Shown in pieces: positions 35,601-43,235 of a DNA stretch of 64,000 nt. The notes under the pieces are model-generated. The model was not told the origin of the DNA. It saw only the letters and a program-made list of their open reading frames with translations, and ran no database searches. The position numbers were made by a program, and so were the translations under genes. Source of the DNA: Hyphomicrobium sp. (lineage in GTDB: Bacteria; Pseudomonadota; Alphaproteobacteria; Rhizobiales; Hyphomicrobiaceae); NCBI GenBank assembly GCA_003987725.1, contig RXJH01000005.1:206328-270327 (forward strand). Direction: 5' to 3'. Every line of letters begins with the position of its first letter. Position 1 is the stretch's first letter.

Positions 35601-36421
35601 TAGTCGACGACGACGGTCGCATTCGAAAGGCCGAATTCCGTCAGATACGACGTGGCGTCGAGACGATTGCGGGCACGGCGCGACGACTCGCTCAGCATCT
35701 TCGCGAGATTGACTTTCGTTCCGGCTTCGACGGAGCGCGGTGTTATGACAGTCGTCCCCGGCGCCGGGACGGCAGGCTGAGGCGCAATCCCAGAAGGAGC
35801 CGCTGCACCGGCGCCATCCGGACGCACGGGAACAGGCTTCGGCACGGCGCGCTCGAACACGAACCCCGATTTCTCGGAATAGGCGAGAGCGATGATCGGA
35901 TCGATCAATTCGATACGCGCCGGAACAATGCGGCCACGCGCCAGCGCCGCCATCGAGATGTTCACGGCGGCGAGTGGTGACGACAGCACAACATCGCCGC
36001 CCTGTTCCAGCACGCCGACATCCCGCAGCCTGAATTCCAGTTCTCCGTTCGGTCCGAGCCGAAGCTCCGCGCCGTCGATCCGCACCGAACTCGTCACGAG
36101 TTCCGCGTTGATGCCGCGCTCGATTGGAGACACGACGAAGTTGAGAGCGATCGGCCCATGCCTGAGGCGCACGTAAAGAAGGCCCGTCGCCATCATCACG
36201 AGCAACGTCAGCGGCACGACAATATAAAAGAGAACGCGGCAGCCGCTGAAGAAGTGTCGCAGGCCCGCGGACATCGCGCTGTCTTCGTCGGCCATCGCTA
36301 GGCTCGGTGGTGCCGTGGCCACGCGCTGCGAAATCGCAGTTCGTGGCGCGCCATTTTGCTGCGCGCTGCGATCAGCGTCGCGCCGAATTGGTGGGCGCCC
36401 GCCGGTTGCCAGTTTCGTCAA
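32612..36421 (-). CDS. AsmA/YhdP-type large envelope protein (DUF3971)
   Basis: A 1269-residue protein with one membrane anchor near residues 62-83 (VLFYIVVPLTLLVMMATGLL) and a long extracytoplasmic part of beta-rich repeats. Regions like VNFKGGTLRYTNSNVGGIEP, LTTDDIMAPRTNGEIAF and GFTLDLNLTDTSLDAKGDL fit DUF3971/AsmA-like domains of the YhdP family, and the end (VNIGGTYIPLQGLNGALGDIPLLG then ILSGSQGEGIVGMTFAVQG) is the conserved AsmA_2 block. Such proteins are thought to bridge the envelope and move phospholipids to the outer membrane. A disordered Pro/Lys/Ala tail closes it. The TTG start at 36421 has GAGGAG 5 bp upstream; an internal ATG at 36295 is possible. Bcp is divergent. Confidence 0.88.
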   Translation of the reverse strand: MTKLATGGRPPIRRDADRSAQQNGAPRTAISQRVATAPPSLAMADEDSAMSAGLRHFFSGCRVLFYIVVPLTLLVMMATGLLYVRLRHGPIALNFVVSPIERGINAELVTSSVRIDGAELRLGPNGELEFRLRDVGVLEQGGDVVLSSPLAAVNISMAALARGRIVPARIELIDPIIALAYSEKSGFVFERAVPKPVPVRPDGAGAAAPSGIAPQPAVPAPGTTVITPRSVEAGTKVNLAKMLSESSRRARNRLDATSYLTEFGLSNATVVVDYEGQRSSWRIDEASVDFNHAERRSVISGRATVASPRGAWSVSFLTDESVQTGKLDVKATIRDLVPSTLAAAAPPLALLGNFEFPVSGDATIELSTVGDIERSELAIEVGQGRVRLPYLVHPMEVTAGLFKLTFDGKARRWELQPSPVKWGDGTMMFTGNMSDVSQGSDPPQWQFALDGKNGVLEAAEFNVPPVTIDNWSARGSIIPRRGFIDLTEFRLSGGGGEATIKATTQAGPQGQSVTAEFNVSPMPLATLKALWPRAVASGTRDWVGKNVSAVNFKGGTLRYTNSNVGGIEPGSVSTEMERVGASFEASDAVFTPLPGMPAITAPNMSIRINDNVLDIAVPEGAVALASGGQLPLKNGHLTTDDIMAPRTNGEIAFSAVGELAPFLEAMEQLPVRAVRDASPLPKAGEGKIDAQLLIKLPFIPGVTGDDMTITGKARVSDGRFGKVAGRFDIQGFTLDLNLTDTSLDAKGDLLINGVPAKVVGQRLLGPAAGQQPPLKIVAKLDEADRTQLGLDVNNIVHGVVPVELSLQKGDQPEPVIKLHADLTDADLTFDHLQWRKPPGRAASLDADIVTAPGRDTELQNFKVVSDDIAADGRIVIGTDNKVKEFNFPGLNLNVISRLDVSGSRSKDDFWTMKIAGSNFDGRNFFRSLFNVGDGPGKKDKPASAGAHVTVDLANVIGSSDVSLRNLKMAIETRNGDLASLDAKGTLDGGAQLVAKLDQGQGGRRLVVTSGDAGQVMKLVNFYPNMQGGRMQLEVGLDGSGPADKTGVLVVDNFRVLGDPIVTEVVSSADEGRPAIGGNRKVTREVFDFTRMRAPFSVGYGQFVLQESYLKGPLLGATLRGKVDFRTKRVNIGGTYIPLQGLNGALGDIPLLGQILSGSQGEGIVGMTFAVQGPTSDPQVIVNPFSLVAPGIFRDIFQMTSMDPTIQVREDRAPQAPIEERVRAAPPSPADPSDKSKAKPKPAAQAKAKKTAPKADAPAVDGWSSTTTNH

Positions 36422-36586
36422 CTCCGCTCCTCACCCCCAAAGACCGATGCCGGCCCGGGTCCCCCGTGCTGTTGCCGGGAACGGACGGAAAAAACTTTCA
36501 GAATGAAAGTCTAAATCCCCTGGCCTCCGCTCTCTCGACGTGCCAGCTACAGTGCCGAAAAACGACAAAAGAAAGGCACATTCCAA

Positions 36587-37051
36587 ATGATCGAGGAAGG
36601 AAAAAAAGCGCCGGATTTTGCCCTGCCCGACGACAACGGCCAAGAGGTGCGCCTGTCCAAACTCAAGGGCCATCCGGTCGTCGTCTATTTCTATCCGAAG
36701 GACGACACATCGGGTTGTACACAGGAAGCGAAAGACTTCTCGTGCCTCGCCTCGGAATTCACAGCCGAAGGGGCCGAAGTCGTCGGCATCTCCCCCGACA
36801 GTCCGAAGAGTCATCAAAAATTCAAATCCAAGCACGATTTGTCGGTCCGCCTCCTGGCCGACGAGGAGAAGGAGATCGCGACCGCCTATGGCGTGTGGGT
36901 TGAAAAATCGATGTATGGGAGAAAATACATGGGCGTCGAACGCTCGACCTTCCTCATCGACAAAAAGGGAAAAATCGTCCGCAGCTGGCGCAAAGTCCGC
37001 GTTCCGGGCCACGCCGACGAGGTCTTGGAGGCGGTGAAAGCGCTCAAATGA
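36587..37051 (+). CDS. bcp: Thioredoxin-dependent thiol peroxidase Bcp (peroxiredoxin)
   Basis: A cytoplasmic AhpC/TSA-fold peroxidase of 154 residues that reduces hydrogen peroxide and organic peroxides with thioredoxin. VVVYFYPKDDTSGCTQEAKD near residue 35-50 holds the peroxidatic Thr and Cys, and the resolving Cys follows five residues later (DFSCLA), the Bcp/PrxQ pattern. VVGISPDSPKSHQKF and STFLIDKKGKIVRSWRKV are family blocks. The ATG at 36587 is preceded by AAAGG about 9 bp upstream. It lies between the divergent YhdP-type gene and the bactofilin gene 240 bp downstream. No OxyR site was recognised. Confidence 0.95.
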   Translation: MIEEGKKAPDFALPDDNGQEVRLSKLKGHPVVVYFYPKDDTSGCTQEAKDFSCLASEFTAEGAEVVGISPDSPKSHQKFKSKHDLSVRLLADEEKEIATAYGVWVEKSMYGRKYMGVERSTFLIDKKGKIVRSWRKVRVPGHADEVLEAVKALK

Positions 37052-37291
37052 TAACCATGCCGGTGCGAATTACGGCACCGTTGATCTTCCGCCACACTTC
37101 TCCACCAAGAATTATGCCTTCTGCGGCAACGGAGAGGATTTCCGGTGGAAATTGTTCGGCCCTACGATGGATTGCAGCGCCAAAAGTGCTACGCGAATCA
37201 AACGCACTCGCCGCAGATTTGGATGATGTAATGCGTTGAGACCGCTCTGGGTGCGGATCGTTGCTTAAGTCGTGTAAGAGGGGAAGACCAT

Positions 37292-37822
37292 ATGTTGCCA
37301 AATTTTCGCCGTTCCGAGGCCGATTTGAGATCGCAGCCGACCGGCTCCGCCGCGGAAACGAGCCACACACCGGCATTCCAGCCGCGTCCCTTTTTAAGCG
37401 TACCTCGCGCCACGGCGACGGACGGGCCGAAATCCGTCTCGGTAATCGGCGCCGATCTCACTATTACCGGTAATCTCATCTGCAAGGGTGAAGTCCAGGT
37501 CGACGGCATCGTCGAGGGCGACATCCAAGGTAGCAACGTCGTCGTCGGCGAAAACGCGACGGTCACCGGCAGCATCTCGGGCGAAGAGGTCATCGTCCGC
37601 GGTCATGTCGTCGGATCGGTCCGTGGCCGCCGCGTCATGCTGCAGACGACGAGCCAGGTCGAAGGCGATATTTTCCACCAGTCGCTGTCCATCGAGCAGG
37701 GCGCACTGTTCGAAGGCAAATCGCGCCGGACCAAGGAAGACCCACGCACGATTGCTGCACCCAAATCTGAGCCGATCGGCTTTGTTGTTCCGCCGCGGCT
37801 GCCGCCCGAATTGCCGAATTAG
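37292..37822 (+). CDS. Bactofilin (polymer-forming cytoskeletal protein)
   Basis: A 176-residue protein with the bactofilin (DUF583) right-handed beta-helix at about 50-150: SVIGADLTITGNLICKGEVQ, then VDGIVEGDIQGSNVVVGENA and HVVGSVRGRRVMLQTTSQVE with repeating Gly/Val every five or six residues. N- and C-terminal arms are polar and proline-rich, as in the family. Bactofilins form filaments at membranes and steer cell-wall synthesis and stalk or curvature shape; this would suit a budding, prosthecate bacterium. The ATG at 37292 has GAGGGGAAG about 6 bp upstream. An M23 peptidase, often next to bactofilin, is not adjacent here. Confidence 0.93.
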   Translation: MLPNFRRSEADLRSQPTGSAAETSHTPAFQPRPFLSVPRATATDGPKSVSVIGADLTITGNLICKGEVQVDGIVEGDIQGSNVVVGENATVTGSISGEEVIVRGHVVGSVRGRRVMLQTTSQVEGDIFHQSLSIEQGALFEGKSRRTKEDPRTIAAPKSEPIGFVVPPRLPPELPN

Positions 37823-37871
37823 TGCGCGTCCCGAAACTCTCGAACCCCAGACCCTAAGACCCCTAGACGAT

Positions 37872-37892
37872 AAAAGCCCCAGGCTCTTTTTC
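37872..37892 (+). terminator. Weak candidate terminator after bactofilin
   Basis: AAAAGCC-CCA-GGCT followed by CTTTTT forms a short stem (GCC/GGC plus A-T pairs, one bulge) 50 bp after the bactofilin stop. The rest of the 230-bp gap to the convergent acetyltransferase holds nothing I recognise. Confidence 0.3.
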
Positions 37893-38051
37893 CCCCAAGG
37901 GCCTAACTCACCTTTCCGGCCGCCAGTTTGTAACTGTGCGTCGACGGCCGGGAAGGATTTCGAAAGCTCGCTCCCGCCATATCGGAACGATGATCTGCGA
38001 GCTTTCGCAGCTTTGGCCTGTCCACGAGGCCTAGCGCCGTGGACAACGTTC

Positions 38052-38579
38052 TCAGAGAGCTCGACCCAGAAAAACCAGCTCGCCGCCCGTGCCGGCGCGA
38101 GCGACCTCCGCAAATCCATTCCGATTGTAGAAGCGGATATTTGGAGCCCCGGCGGACGTCACGACGTGGACGCCCGGCGCGCCGTGAGCCTTCGCGTCGG
38201 CGGCGAAGCATTCCACCAACTGCTTGCCGATACCGCGATTGCGAAAATCCGGCGCGACATTCACATGCAGATGCGCGGGGAACTGTCTCGTCCGCACGCG
38301 CAAATCGGCGAAGAACCCGATATCGGCAAACCGTGATGCGACTGCCGGATCGTCGACCGCGCCGACGAGATAACCGATAACGCCTCCGGTCGGCGTCATT
38401 GCCAGATACGCGAATTGCGGATCGTCACGGAGATAACGCCCAAGCCAGCGGTCGCGAAAAGCAACGCGAGAGCGCTCGGTTTCGAACGATTTCGTATTGC
38501 TCGATTCAAAGAAAATGGTGTCGATGCCGCGCTCTATTTCAGGCGTCAGCGCAACGTCGAGATAACGGCAGATGTTCAA
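38052..38579 (-). CDS. GNAT family N-acetyltransferase
   Basis: A 175-residue GNAT enzyme. The acetyl-CoA site is in LHVNVAPDFRNRGIGKQLVE (R-x-x-G-x-G/A as RNRGIG) near residue 115, followed by GAPGVHVVTSAGAPNIRFYN and RNGF, the usual beta6-alpha4 end. The first 60 residues (RYLDVALTPEIERGIDTIFF, then FRDRWLGRYL) are typical of a subgroup acetylating small molecules. The TTG start at 38579 follows a run of G that can act as a ribosome site. The lipoprotein gene 53 bp upstream runs in the same direction. Acceptor substrate unknown. Confidence 0.85.
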   Translation of the reverse strand: MNICRYLDVALTPEIERGIDTIFFESSNTKSFETERSRVAFRDRWLGRYLRDDPQFAYLAMTPTGGVIGYLVGAVDDPAVASRFADIGFFADLRVRTRQFPAHLHVNVAPDFRNRGIGKQLVECFAADAKAHGAPGVHVVTSAGAPNIRFYNRNGFAEVARAGTGGELVFLGRAL

Positions 38580-38632
38580 GGGCCCCCCCGGGCATCACTT
38601 CATTGAGCGATTGCCCGACGAAGACACCACGT

Positions 38633-39061
38633 CTATCCCGCGGCGTCTACCGCAGCGACAAGCTGCTTGCGGAACGCCGGCGGCAAATCGGCCGGAATGG
38701 AATTCGGCTGCACGACCGCACCGTTCGAAACCTTCACCGAGACCGGCGCGGCGCTTCGGTCTGCGGGATTGGGACCACCGTAGTTGCGGCTATACGGCTG
38801 CGCCGGATCGTCCGGCATCGCCCGGATGCGCGCCGATGGGGCAGCCTGCACAGGCAGCCCGTCCTGCTCCATCTCGACCGCAGGACCGCGCGCGACATAC
38901 ACCGGAGGCGGCGAGCCTGCGTAATACGCGGTGTCGTTCGTTGCATAAGCGTTGTTGTCGGTCGCACATCCCGCTGCCGAGATTCCGGCTGCCGACGACA
39001 TCAGCAAAGCGAGCGCGACGCGCGCGCCTTTCGGCCATCGGCCGGATGGGAACAGGAACAT
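38633..39061 (-). CDS. Putative lipoprotein, unknown function
   Basis: A 142-residue protein with the start I prefer (ATG 39061). A signal with basic start (GRWPKGARVALALLMSSAAG) ends in the lipobox SAAGC, so it should be lipid-anchored in the envelope. The mature part is Tyr/Asn/Pro-rich (NAYATNDTAYYAGSPPPVYV), then VSVKVSNGAVVQPNSIPADL and a short helix FRKQLVAAVDAAG. No known domain is recognised; it looks largely disordered. An ATG or other start further upstream (39094) would add 11 basic residues before the signal. It may share a transcript with the downstream acetyltransferase. Confidence 0.7.
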   Translation of the reverse strand: MFLFPSGRWPKGARVALALLMSSAAGISAAGCATDNNAYATNDTAYYAGSPPPVYVARGPAVEMEQDGLPVQAAPSARIRAMPDDPAQPYSRNYGGPNPADRSAAPVSVKVSNGAVVQPNSIPADLPPAFRKQLVAAVDAAG

Positions 39062-39171
39062 AGGGGAACGCCTTCGACAACGCCACAAACGCAACAGAAC
39101 CTTTCGAACTGTCCGGGAGTGAAACAGCGAAGCGTTAAATCCACCCTAACGCCGGCGACCGGGGTGCCCGC

Positions 39172-39804
39172 CTAGCGGGGAATGAGCCCCGAGGCATGGA
39201 TGCCGTTGAAAACCGCCTGGACGGCGATTGCGGCCAGCAAAATCCCGAACACGCGGATAAGCACGCGTTGCGCGGTCACACCGAGGAGGTGATTGAGCTG
39301 GTTCGCGAGCGCAAGCAGCACGAGCGTGATAATCATCACCGAAGCAAGCGACGACATGACGATCACCAGCCCGAGCGGCTCGCCATGCGCATTCGCAGCG
39401 AGCAGAATGCCGGCGCTCATTGCACCCGGCCCGGCGAGCAGCGGCGTCGCCAATGGAAAAACCGCGATGTCGTCCTTGGACTGCGCTTCGGCACCCTCGG
39501 GAGGCGTGAGCTTGATCGCCCCCGCCGGTCTCGCAAAGATCATATCGAGCGCGATCAAAAGCAGGACAATTCCGCCAGCGACCTGCAACGCTGCGAGCGA
39601 AACGCCGAGTTCGCTGAGAATGGGATCACCGAACAGCGTGAAGACAGCGAGAATGCACGATGCAATCAACGTCGCGCGAATGGCAATGGCGCGCCGCTGC
39701 TCGTAGGGCATCTTCGGCGTAAAGGCTGCGAACAGCACCGCCGCTTCGATCGGCCCGATCGTCACGAAAAACGTCAGAAAGCTTTTTAGCGCCATCTCAA
39801 GCAT
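39172..39804 (-). CDS. MarC family inner-membrane protein (UPF0056)
   Basis: A 210-residue polytopic membrane protein with six predicted spans. It starts ALKSFLTFFVTIGPIEAAVL, has the conserved ALQVAGGIVLLLIALDMIF near residue 75 and the signature FPLATPLLAGPGAMSAGIL near 115, all standard for MarC/UPF0056. The family was first linked to multiple antibiotic resistance but that link was withdrawn; the function is unknown. The ATG at 39804 has AAAGG about 10 bp upstream and avoids a basic leader that a start at 39873 would add. The usg gene is divergent, with about 225 bp between. Confidence 0.92.
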   Translation of the reverse strand: MLEMALKSFLTFFVTIGPIEAAVLFAAFTPKMPYEQRRAIAIRATLIASCILAVFTLFGDPILSELGVSLAALQVAGGIVLLLIALDMIFARPAGAIKLTPPEGAEAQSKDDIAVFPLATPLLAGPGAMSAGILLAANAHGEPLGLVIVMSSLASVMIITLVLLALANQLNHLLGVTAQRVLIRVFGILLAAIAVQAVFNGIHASGLIPR

Positions 39805-40029
39805 TGTCGTGCGCCTTTGCCGTCGAGGAAATCGCCGCTCCGAACCATCGGACCGAACAGCAGGGCAGCGCATTGCGCAAGCGCGCGGCGGAAATTCCGA
39901 GCACTCGATTCACGCGGCTGCTAACAATTCGAATTGGCAAACAATCGATATGGACACGGAACGAATCTCGCTGAATCATCGTCATTTCAGGGAGGGCACC
40001 CAATCACCTAATTGAAAGGAGATTGCTAC

Positions 40030-40317
40030 GTGACCGTACGTGAAATGTCTTGCGACAACGGCTTCAAAGCCCAGCTCGCCGGCTTCAGCCTGACGACTGC
40101 GGAGATCCTTTATCGTCTGCCAGATCATCCCTCGCTTCTCCAGAGCTATATCTGGCAAGAATATGATTCCGCCCCGCGCTTTCCAAAGCTCAAATCCTTT
40201 CTCGATTTCTGGACCGCGGAGATCGAAGGCAAGCTTTTCAAAGTGACTGTGGCCCACTCCAAGCTCATCCGTCCCGCTGAACTCCGGCTCGTCGGCACAG
40301 AGTTAAGGCTGCACTAG
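40030..40317 (+). CDS. usg: Usg family protein
   Basis: A 95-residue protein of the alphaproteobacterial Usg family, recognised by LTTAEILYRLPDHPSLLQSY near residue 24, then IWQEYDSAPRFPKLKSFLDF and KVTVAHSKLIRPAEL. The GTG at 40030 has AAAGGAG 8 bp upstream, a strong ribosome site that decides the start. The family is named from its place upstream of trp genes in some alphaproteobacteria, but its function is unknown and no trp gene is here. A GGAAC at 39958-39962 and CGTC at 39980-39983, 17 bp apart, resemble an EcfG-type general-stress promoter with one mismatch; this is a weak inference. Confidence 0.9.
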   Translation: MTVREMSCDNGFKAQLAGFSLTTAEILYRLPDHPSLLQSYIWQEYDSAPRFPKLKSFLDFWTAEIEGKLFKVTVAHSKLIRPAELRLVGTELRLH

Positions 40318-40376
40318 AGGCGAAGACGCCGCTGCAATCGGGTTTACCAACCGGGTCGGAAACGGGGGCTCGACCC

Positions 40377-40496
40377 ATGATCGTTATAGCGCAGCCCGCT
40401 ACCGCGGGGATAATCAGCGCGCAGACGCTTTACGAAATCGTAAGTACCGCCTTCCACCGGCTTGGATTTAGTCTGGCTGACACTGGTACAGCCTAG
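40377..40496 (+). CDS. Possible 39-residue small protein before a strong terminator
   Basis: An ATG at 40377 opens a 39-codon frame whose product starts MIVIAQPATAGIISAQTLYE and ends FHRLGFSLADTGTA. It has a balanced, partly amphipathic composition, and its TAG stop lies 15 bp before a strong rho-independent terminator. A G-rich GGGGG stretch about 10 bp upstream of the ATG may be a ribosome site. It is too short to assign. Alternatively the 180 bases between usg and the terminator are the usg 3' untranslated region or a small RNA. Confidence 0.35.
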   Translation: MIVIAQPATAGIISAQTLYEIVSTAFHRLGFSLADTGTA

Positions 40497-40511
40497 GAAC
40501 CAGACACTCGA

Positions 40512-40541
40512 GGCAGCGCTAATCCGCTGCCTTCTTTTTTT
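40512..40541 (+). terminator. Rho-independent terminator downstream of usg
   Basis: A 7-bp GC-rich stem GGCAGCG/CGCTGCC (40512-40518 with 40525-40531) is followed by TTCTTTTTTT. It ends the plus-strand usg transcript just before the convergent histidine-kinase gene. Confidence 0.9.
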
Positions 40542-40545
40542 CGGT

Positions 40546-41586
40546 TCATTTGGCGGTTTTCACTGGAATTGTCACGACGATGGCGGTTCCGGGCGAACGG
40601 TCTTCGACCTCGATATTGCTGCCAAGCTGCGCGGCGAGCATCTCCATTAATCGATTCCCGATCCCCGCCGGCGATGGCCGTGTCCTAACGTCGGACTCTT
40701 CCTCAGAGGTCCGGCCAATGCCATCATCCGCGATGACGAGCTTGTAAACCTCACCTGCCCGCTGGAAATGCACGGCGATGTTCCCCTGCCTCTCGTTCGG
40801 AAACGCATGCTTGGCCGCATTGGTGACGGACTCATTGATGATCAATCCAAGCGGAACGGCCTTCTCGAGACTGACCGAATGGCTCTCCGCGCGGCACTCG
40901 AGTGCAATGGGCCGCATCGCGAGCCGGGAGAGCCGGAGATCGGCGCACAATTCGCTAAGGTAGGATTTGGTATCGACCACCACGTGGTCGTCGCGCAGAT
41001 CCAACCGCCGGTGCACACGCGCGATCGTCTGCACGCGCTCGGCGGCGGAGGTCAGCGCTTCCTTCGCCTCTGCGTTTGCGGATCGCGATTGCAAATTCAG
41101 CAGCGTTACGACATTCGCGAAATCGTTCCGCGTGCGATGGGAAAGCTCGTTCAGCAGCACGTCGCGGTCTCGAACGGCCTCGCTCGCTCTTTCATGCTCG
41201 ATGGCGAGCGACACGAGACCGACGTGCAACGCTTCGACAACCGACGAGATCGCAAATCCGATCACGACGAACAGCAGGAGAGCGCCCTGATCCGACGGGT
41301 TGATGATGGCCAGCGAGTGACGCGGATGCAAAAAGAAATATGAAACTGCCACCGCGCTTAACACGGTCGCAAAAAAGCCGTTACCCCGATCGAAGAGCGC
41401 GCCCGCCGCAAAAATCACGGGAATAAAAGAAAGGAACGGGTAACGATTGCCCGCCTCCTCTCCCCACGTCATCTGCGCCCAGACCACAAAAGCCACAAGC
41501 GCGGCAGTGATCACATAGCGCAGCACGATAGGCATCGCCCGCGAGGCGACAGCGGCGGCATGAACGGTCGAAATCCACCTCTGCAT
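40546..41586 (-). CDS. Membrane sensor histidine kinase (HWE/HisKA_2 type) with DUF4118 domain
   Basis: A 346-residue kinase. The N-terminal 130 residues hold about four membrane spans (IVLRYVITAALVAFVVWAQM, FLSFIPVIFAAGALF, GFFATVLSAVAVSYFF and a fourth near 120), the DUF4118 sensor found in KdpD and many rhizobial kinases. The phospho-acceptor helix is LLNELSHRTRNDFANVV near residue 165, the HisKA_2 form. The ATPase domain has the N box NESVTNAAKHAFP and G box DDGIGR then GIGNRLMEMLAAQLG. I use ATG 41586; the longer frame to 41685 adds a Cys-rich leader without support. No response regulator is adjacent, so it is an orphan, possibly in the general-stress phosphorelay. Confidence 0.9.
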   Translation of the reverse strand: MQRWISTVHAAAVASRAMPIVLRYVITAALVAFVVWAQMTWGEEAGNRYPFLSFIPVIFAAGALFDRGNGFFATVLSAVAVSYFFLHPRHSLAIINPSDQGALLLFVVIGFAISSVVEALHVGLVSLAIEHERASEAVRDRDVLLNELSHRTRNDFANVVTLLNLQSRSANAEAKEALTSAAERVQTIARVHRRLDLRDDHVVVDTKSYLSELCADLRLSRLAMRPIALECRAESHSVSLEKAVPLGLIINESVTNAAKHAFPNERQGNIAVHFQRAGEVYKLVIADDGIGRTSEEESDVRTRPSPAGIGNRLMEMLAAQLGSNIEVEDRSPGTAIVVTIPVKTAK

Positions 41587-41936
41587 TGTTGCCGAACGCA
41601 ACGGAGGGAAAAATGGTTCAGACGGATCGATAGCACAGCACTTCCGAAACTTTCGGGACCTTTCGTATGTGCAGGCGGGCGCCAATTTGCTTTATGGCGG
41701 CGTTTTCAGTAGGGTCAAAACCGTAGCTCGATAGTTCGACCCGCCTCGATATAGGTCAAACGAGGCTCTGCAGGCGTCCTCGAACCGACGCTTTTGCGGC
41801 TGGCGGCGTGCAGACCGCAAGATCGAACATCTCGGCAACGCCGATATAGACGCATAATTCACCGGCCGGTTCACTTTCTGAATCGGCCCCGCATACGCCG
41901 AGGCGCCAATCGCGCCGGGGCAACGAGGAACGCGTC
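41587..41936. other. Divergent intergenic region between histidine kinase and DUF2188 gene
   Basis: About 350 bp. A minus-strand frame across 41756-42034 overlaps the DUF2188 gene and has no protein-like features, so it is left out. No repeat or strong hairpin was seen; promoters for both neighbours should lie here. Confidence 0.4.
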
Positions 41937-42164
41937 ATGGACAGCCGATTTATCCGCGTCACAAAGGGTTCCGACAGAACCTGGATAGTGCTCCGCGGAC
42001 CGCGCAGCATCTCTCTTCTGCGGTTTGCGATCAAATCACACGCCGTAGCCTATGCCCGCGCCGTGTCGCAGGCAGGCAAGCTCACTTTGTTCGTTGACGA
42101 CAAGCACGGCACCGCCATTCGCCAATCGGCGGCAAGCTTAACCTATCCAAAAATACTCAGCTAA
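41937..42164 (+). CDS. Small DUF2188-like protein
   Basis: A 75-residue protein with the pattern of DUF2188: a beta-hairpin SDRTWIVLRGPRSISLLRFA, a helix AIKSHAVAYARAVSQAG and a strand KLTLFVDDKHGTAIRQ ending the fold. The family occurs in many bacteria as small stand-alone proteins of unknown role, often basic. The ATG at 41937 has GAGGAA about 8 bp upstream. It is followed by the FYDLN-type gene, 84 bp on, in the same direction. Confidence 0.72.
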   Translation: MDSRFIRVTKGSDRTWIVLRGPRSISLLRFAIKSHAVAYARAVSQAGKLTLFVDDKHGTAIRQSAASLTYPKILS

Positions 42165-42248
42165 CCGAACGGCCAATTTTTCACACGGTGTGCATCTCGC
42201 TTTGCAGGTGCTCGAAAGCACCAACCAACCCAGCGAGGAACGAAGAAA

Positions 42249-42626
42249 ATGTCTATGAGCACAGCCCAAATACATGCGGCACGCGGCACTAAGCACACGT
42301 GCGGAAACGACGAATGCGGAGAGCGATTCTACGATCTGAACCGCTCGCCGACCGATTGCCCATATTGCGGCGTCACCTTGGAGCCGGTCGCCAGCATCCG
42401 CCACACCTTCGAAATGGAAGTCGGCAAGCGCACACGCGGCAAGGTCTACAAGCTCACGCAGGCCGAGCCTGAGGCCGAGGAAGCTGTGGAAGGCGCCGAA
42501 GCTGAAATCGACGTCGAGGAAGCCGACGACAGCGCCGACACACCTAACATTCTCATCGAAGACGACGAAACCGAGTCAAGCACAGACGACGTCATCGACG
42601 CTCCGATAAACAACGACGAAGTGTAG
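42249..42626 (+). CDS. FYDLN acid domain protein (TIGR02300 family)
   Basis: A 125-residue protein typical of alphaproteobacteria. The N-terminal zinc-ribbon-like part reads RGTKHTCGNDECGERFYDLN with the FYDLN signature, then CPYCG, giving two CxxC-type pairs that probably bind zinc. After residue 55 it becomes strongly acidic (EAEEAVEGAEAEIDVEEADD), the usual acid tail. Its role is unknown. An ATG at 42255 is an equal alternative start. A strong GC-rich hairpin follows the stop codon. Confidence 0.92.
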   Translation: MSMSTAQIHAARGTKHTCGNDECGERFYDLNRSPTDCPYCGVTLEPVASIRHTFEMEVGKRTRGKVYKLTQAEPEAEEAVEGAEAEIDVEEADDSADTPNILIEDDETESSTDDVIDAPINNDEV

Positions 42627-42650
42627 GCGCGCCTCAACAACGCGAACGGC

Positions 42651-42677
42651 GGCGGGCTCCCACATTGGGGAGCCGCC
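42651..42677 (+). terminator. GC-rich hairpin after the FYDLN gene
   Basis: GGCGGGCTCCC pairs with GGGGAGCCGCC across a 5-base loop with one bulged G, starting 24 bp past the stop. No T-run follows, so it is a possible terminator or transcript-end structure only. Confidence 0.35.
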
Positions 42678-42857
42678 AGCCGCCGCAGGCGAAACCATTG
42701 CCGACTCCCGGAGGACGAAACAGCGCGCAACCCAAAAAATTGCGTGACGTTCCGCGTTAGCCTTAGGCATAAGTGCCTCCGGAAATCCGCGCCTCCATCC
42801 GGCCGCCCTTGACCGGCAGAATGGAGCAAGCAGATTTCGCACACCGACGGAGGGAGA

Positions 42858-43235
42858 ATGCATCGCTGGCTTTTTCTGGTTTTTCTTGGATTGGTATCGC
42901 CAGCCAGCGCCGCGTCGATGGACCAGTCTCTCCTGAAGCTCGATCCCGAGGAGCGCGCGCATCAAGCGTGCATTCTCAAGGGCATCCTCGATATCAACCG
43001 CGCCAAGAAACTGACACACGTCGATCGCCTGAAAACGAGTATCCTCTCGCGTGCCACGTTCGACGGAACGACCGTCTTCGCCAAAGGCGGAGCCGTGCGT
43101 GCCAACAGCCACTGGTACCAGGTGAAGTTCACCTGCGCAGTGACGAAGGATCAAATGAAGGCGACGTCGTTCGACTACGAAATCGGCCCCGAAATTCCCG
43201 AAAGCAAATGGGAAGACCTCGGCCTCTGGAAGTAG
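42858..43235 (+). CDS. Exported DUF930-domain protein
   Basis: A 125-residue protein with a Sec signal MHRWLFLVFLGLVSPASA cleaved before ASM. The mature part fits DUF930 of Rhizobiales: LLKLDPEERAHQACILKGIL near residue 25, then TVFAKGGAVRANSHWYQVKF, the conserved Cys in TCAVTKDQMKATSFDYEIG and the end IPESKWEDLGLWK. Two cysteines (after HQA and in FTC) likely form a disulfide in the periplasm. The function of the family is unknown. GGAGG lies about 7 bp upstream of the ATG. It is alone on its transcript. Confidence 0.87.
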   Translation: MHRWLFLVFLGLVSPASAASMDQSLLKLDPEERAHQACILKGILDINRAKKLTHVDRLKTSILSRATFDGTTVFAKGGAVRANSHWYQVKFTCAVTKDQMKATSFDYEIGPEIPESKWEDLGLWK

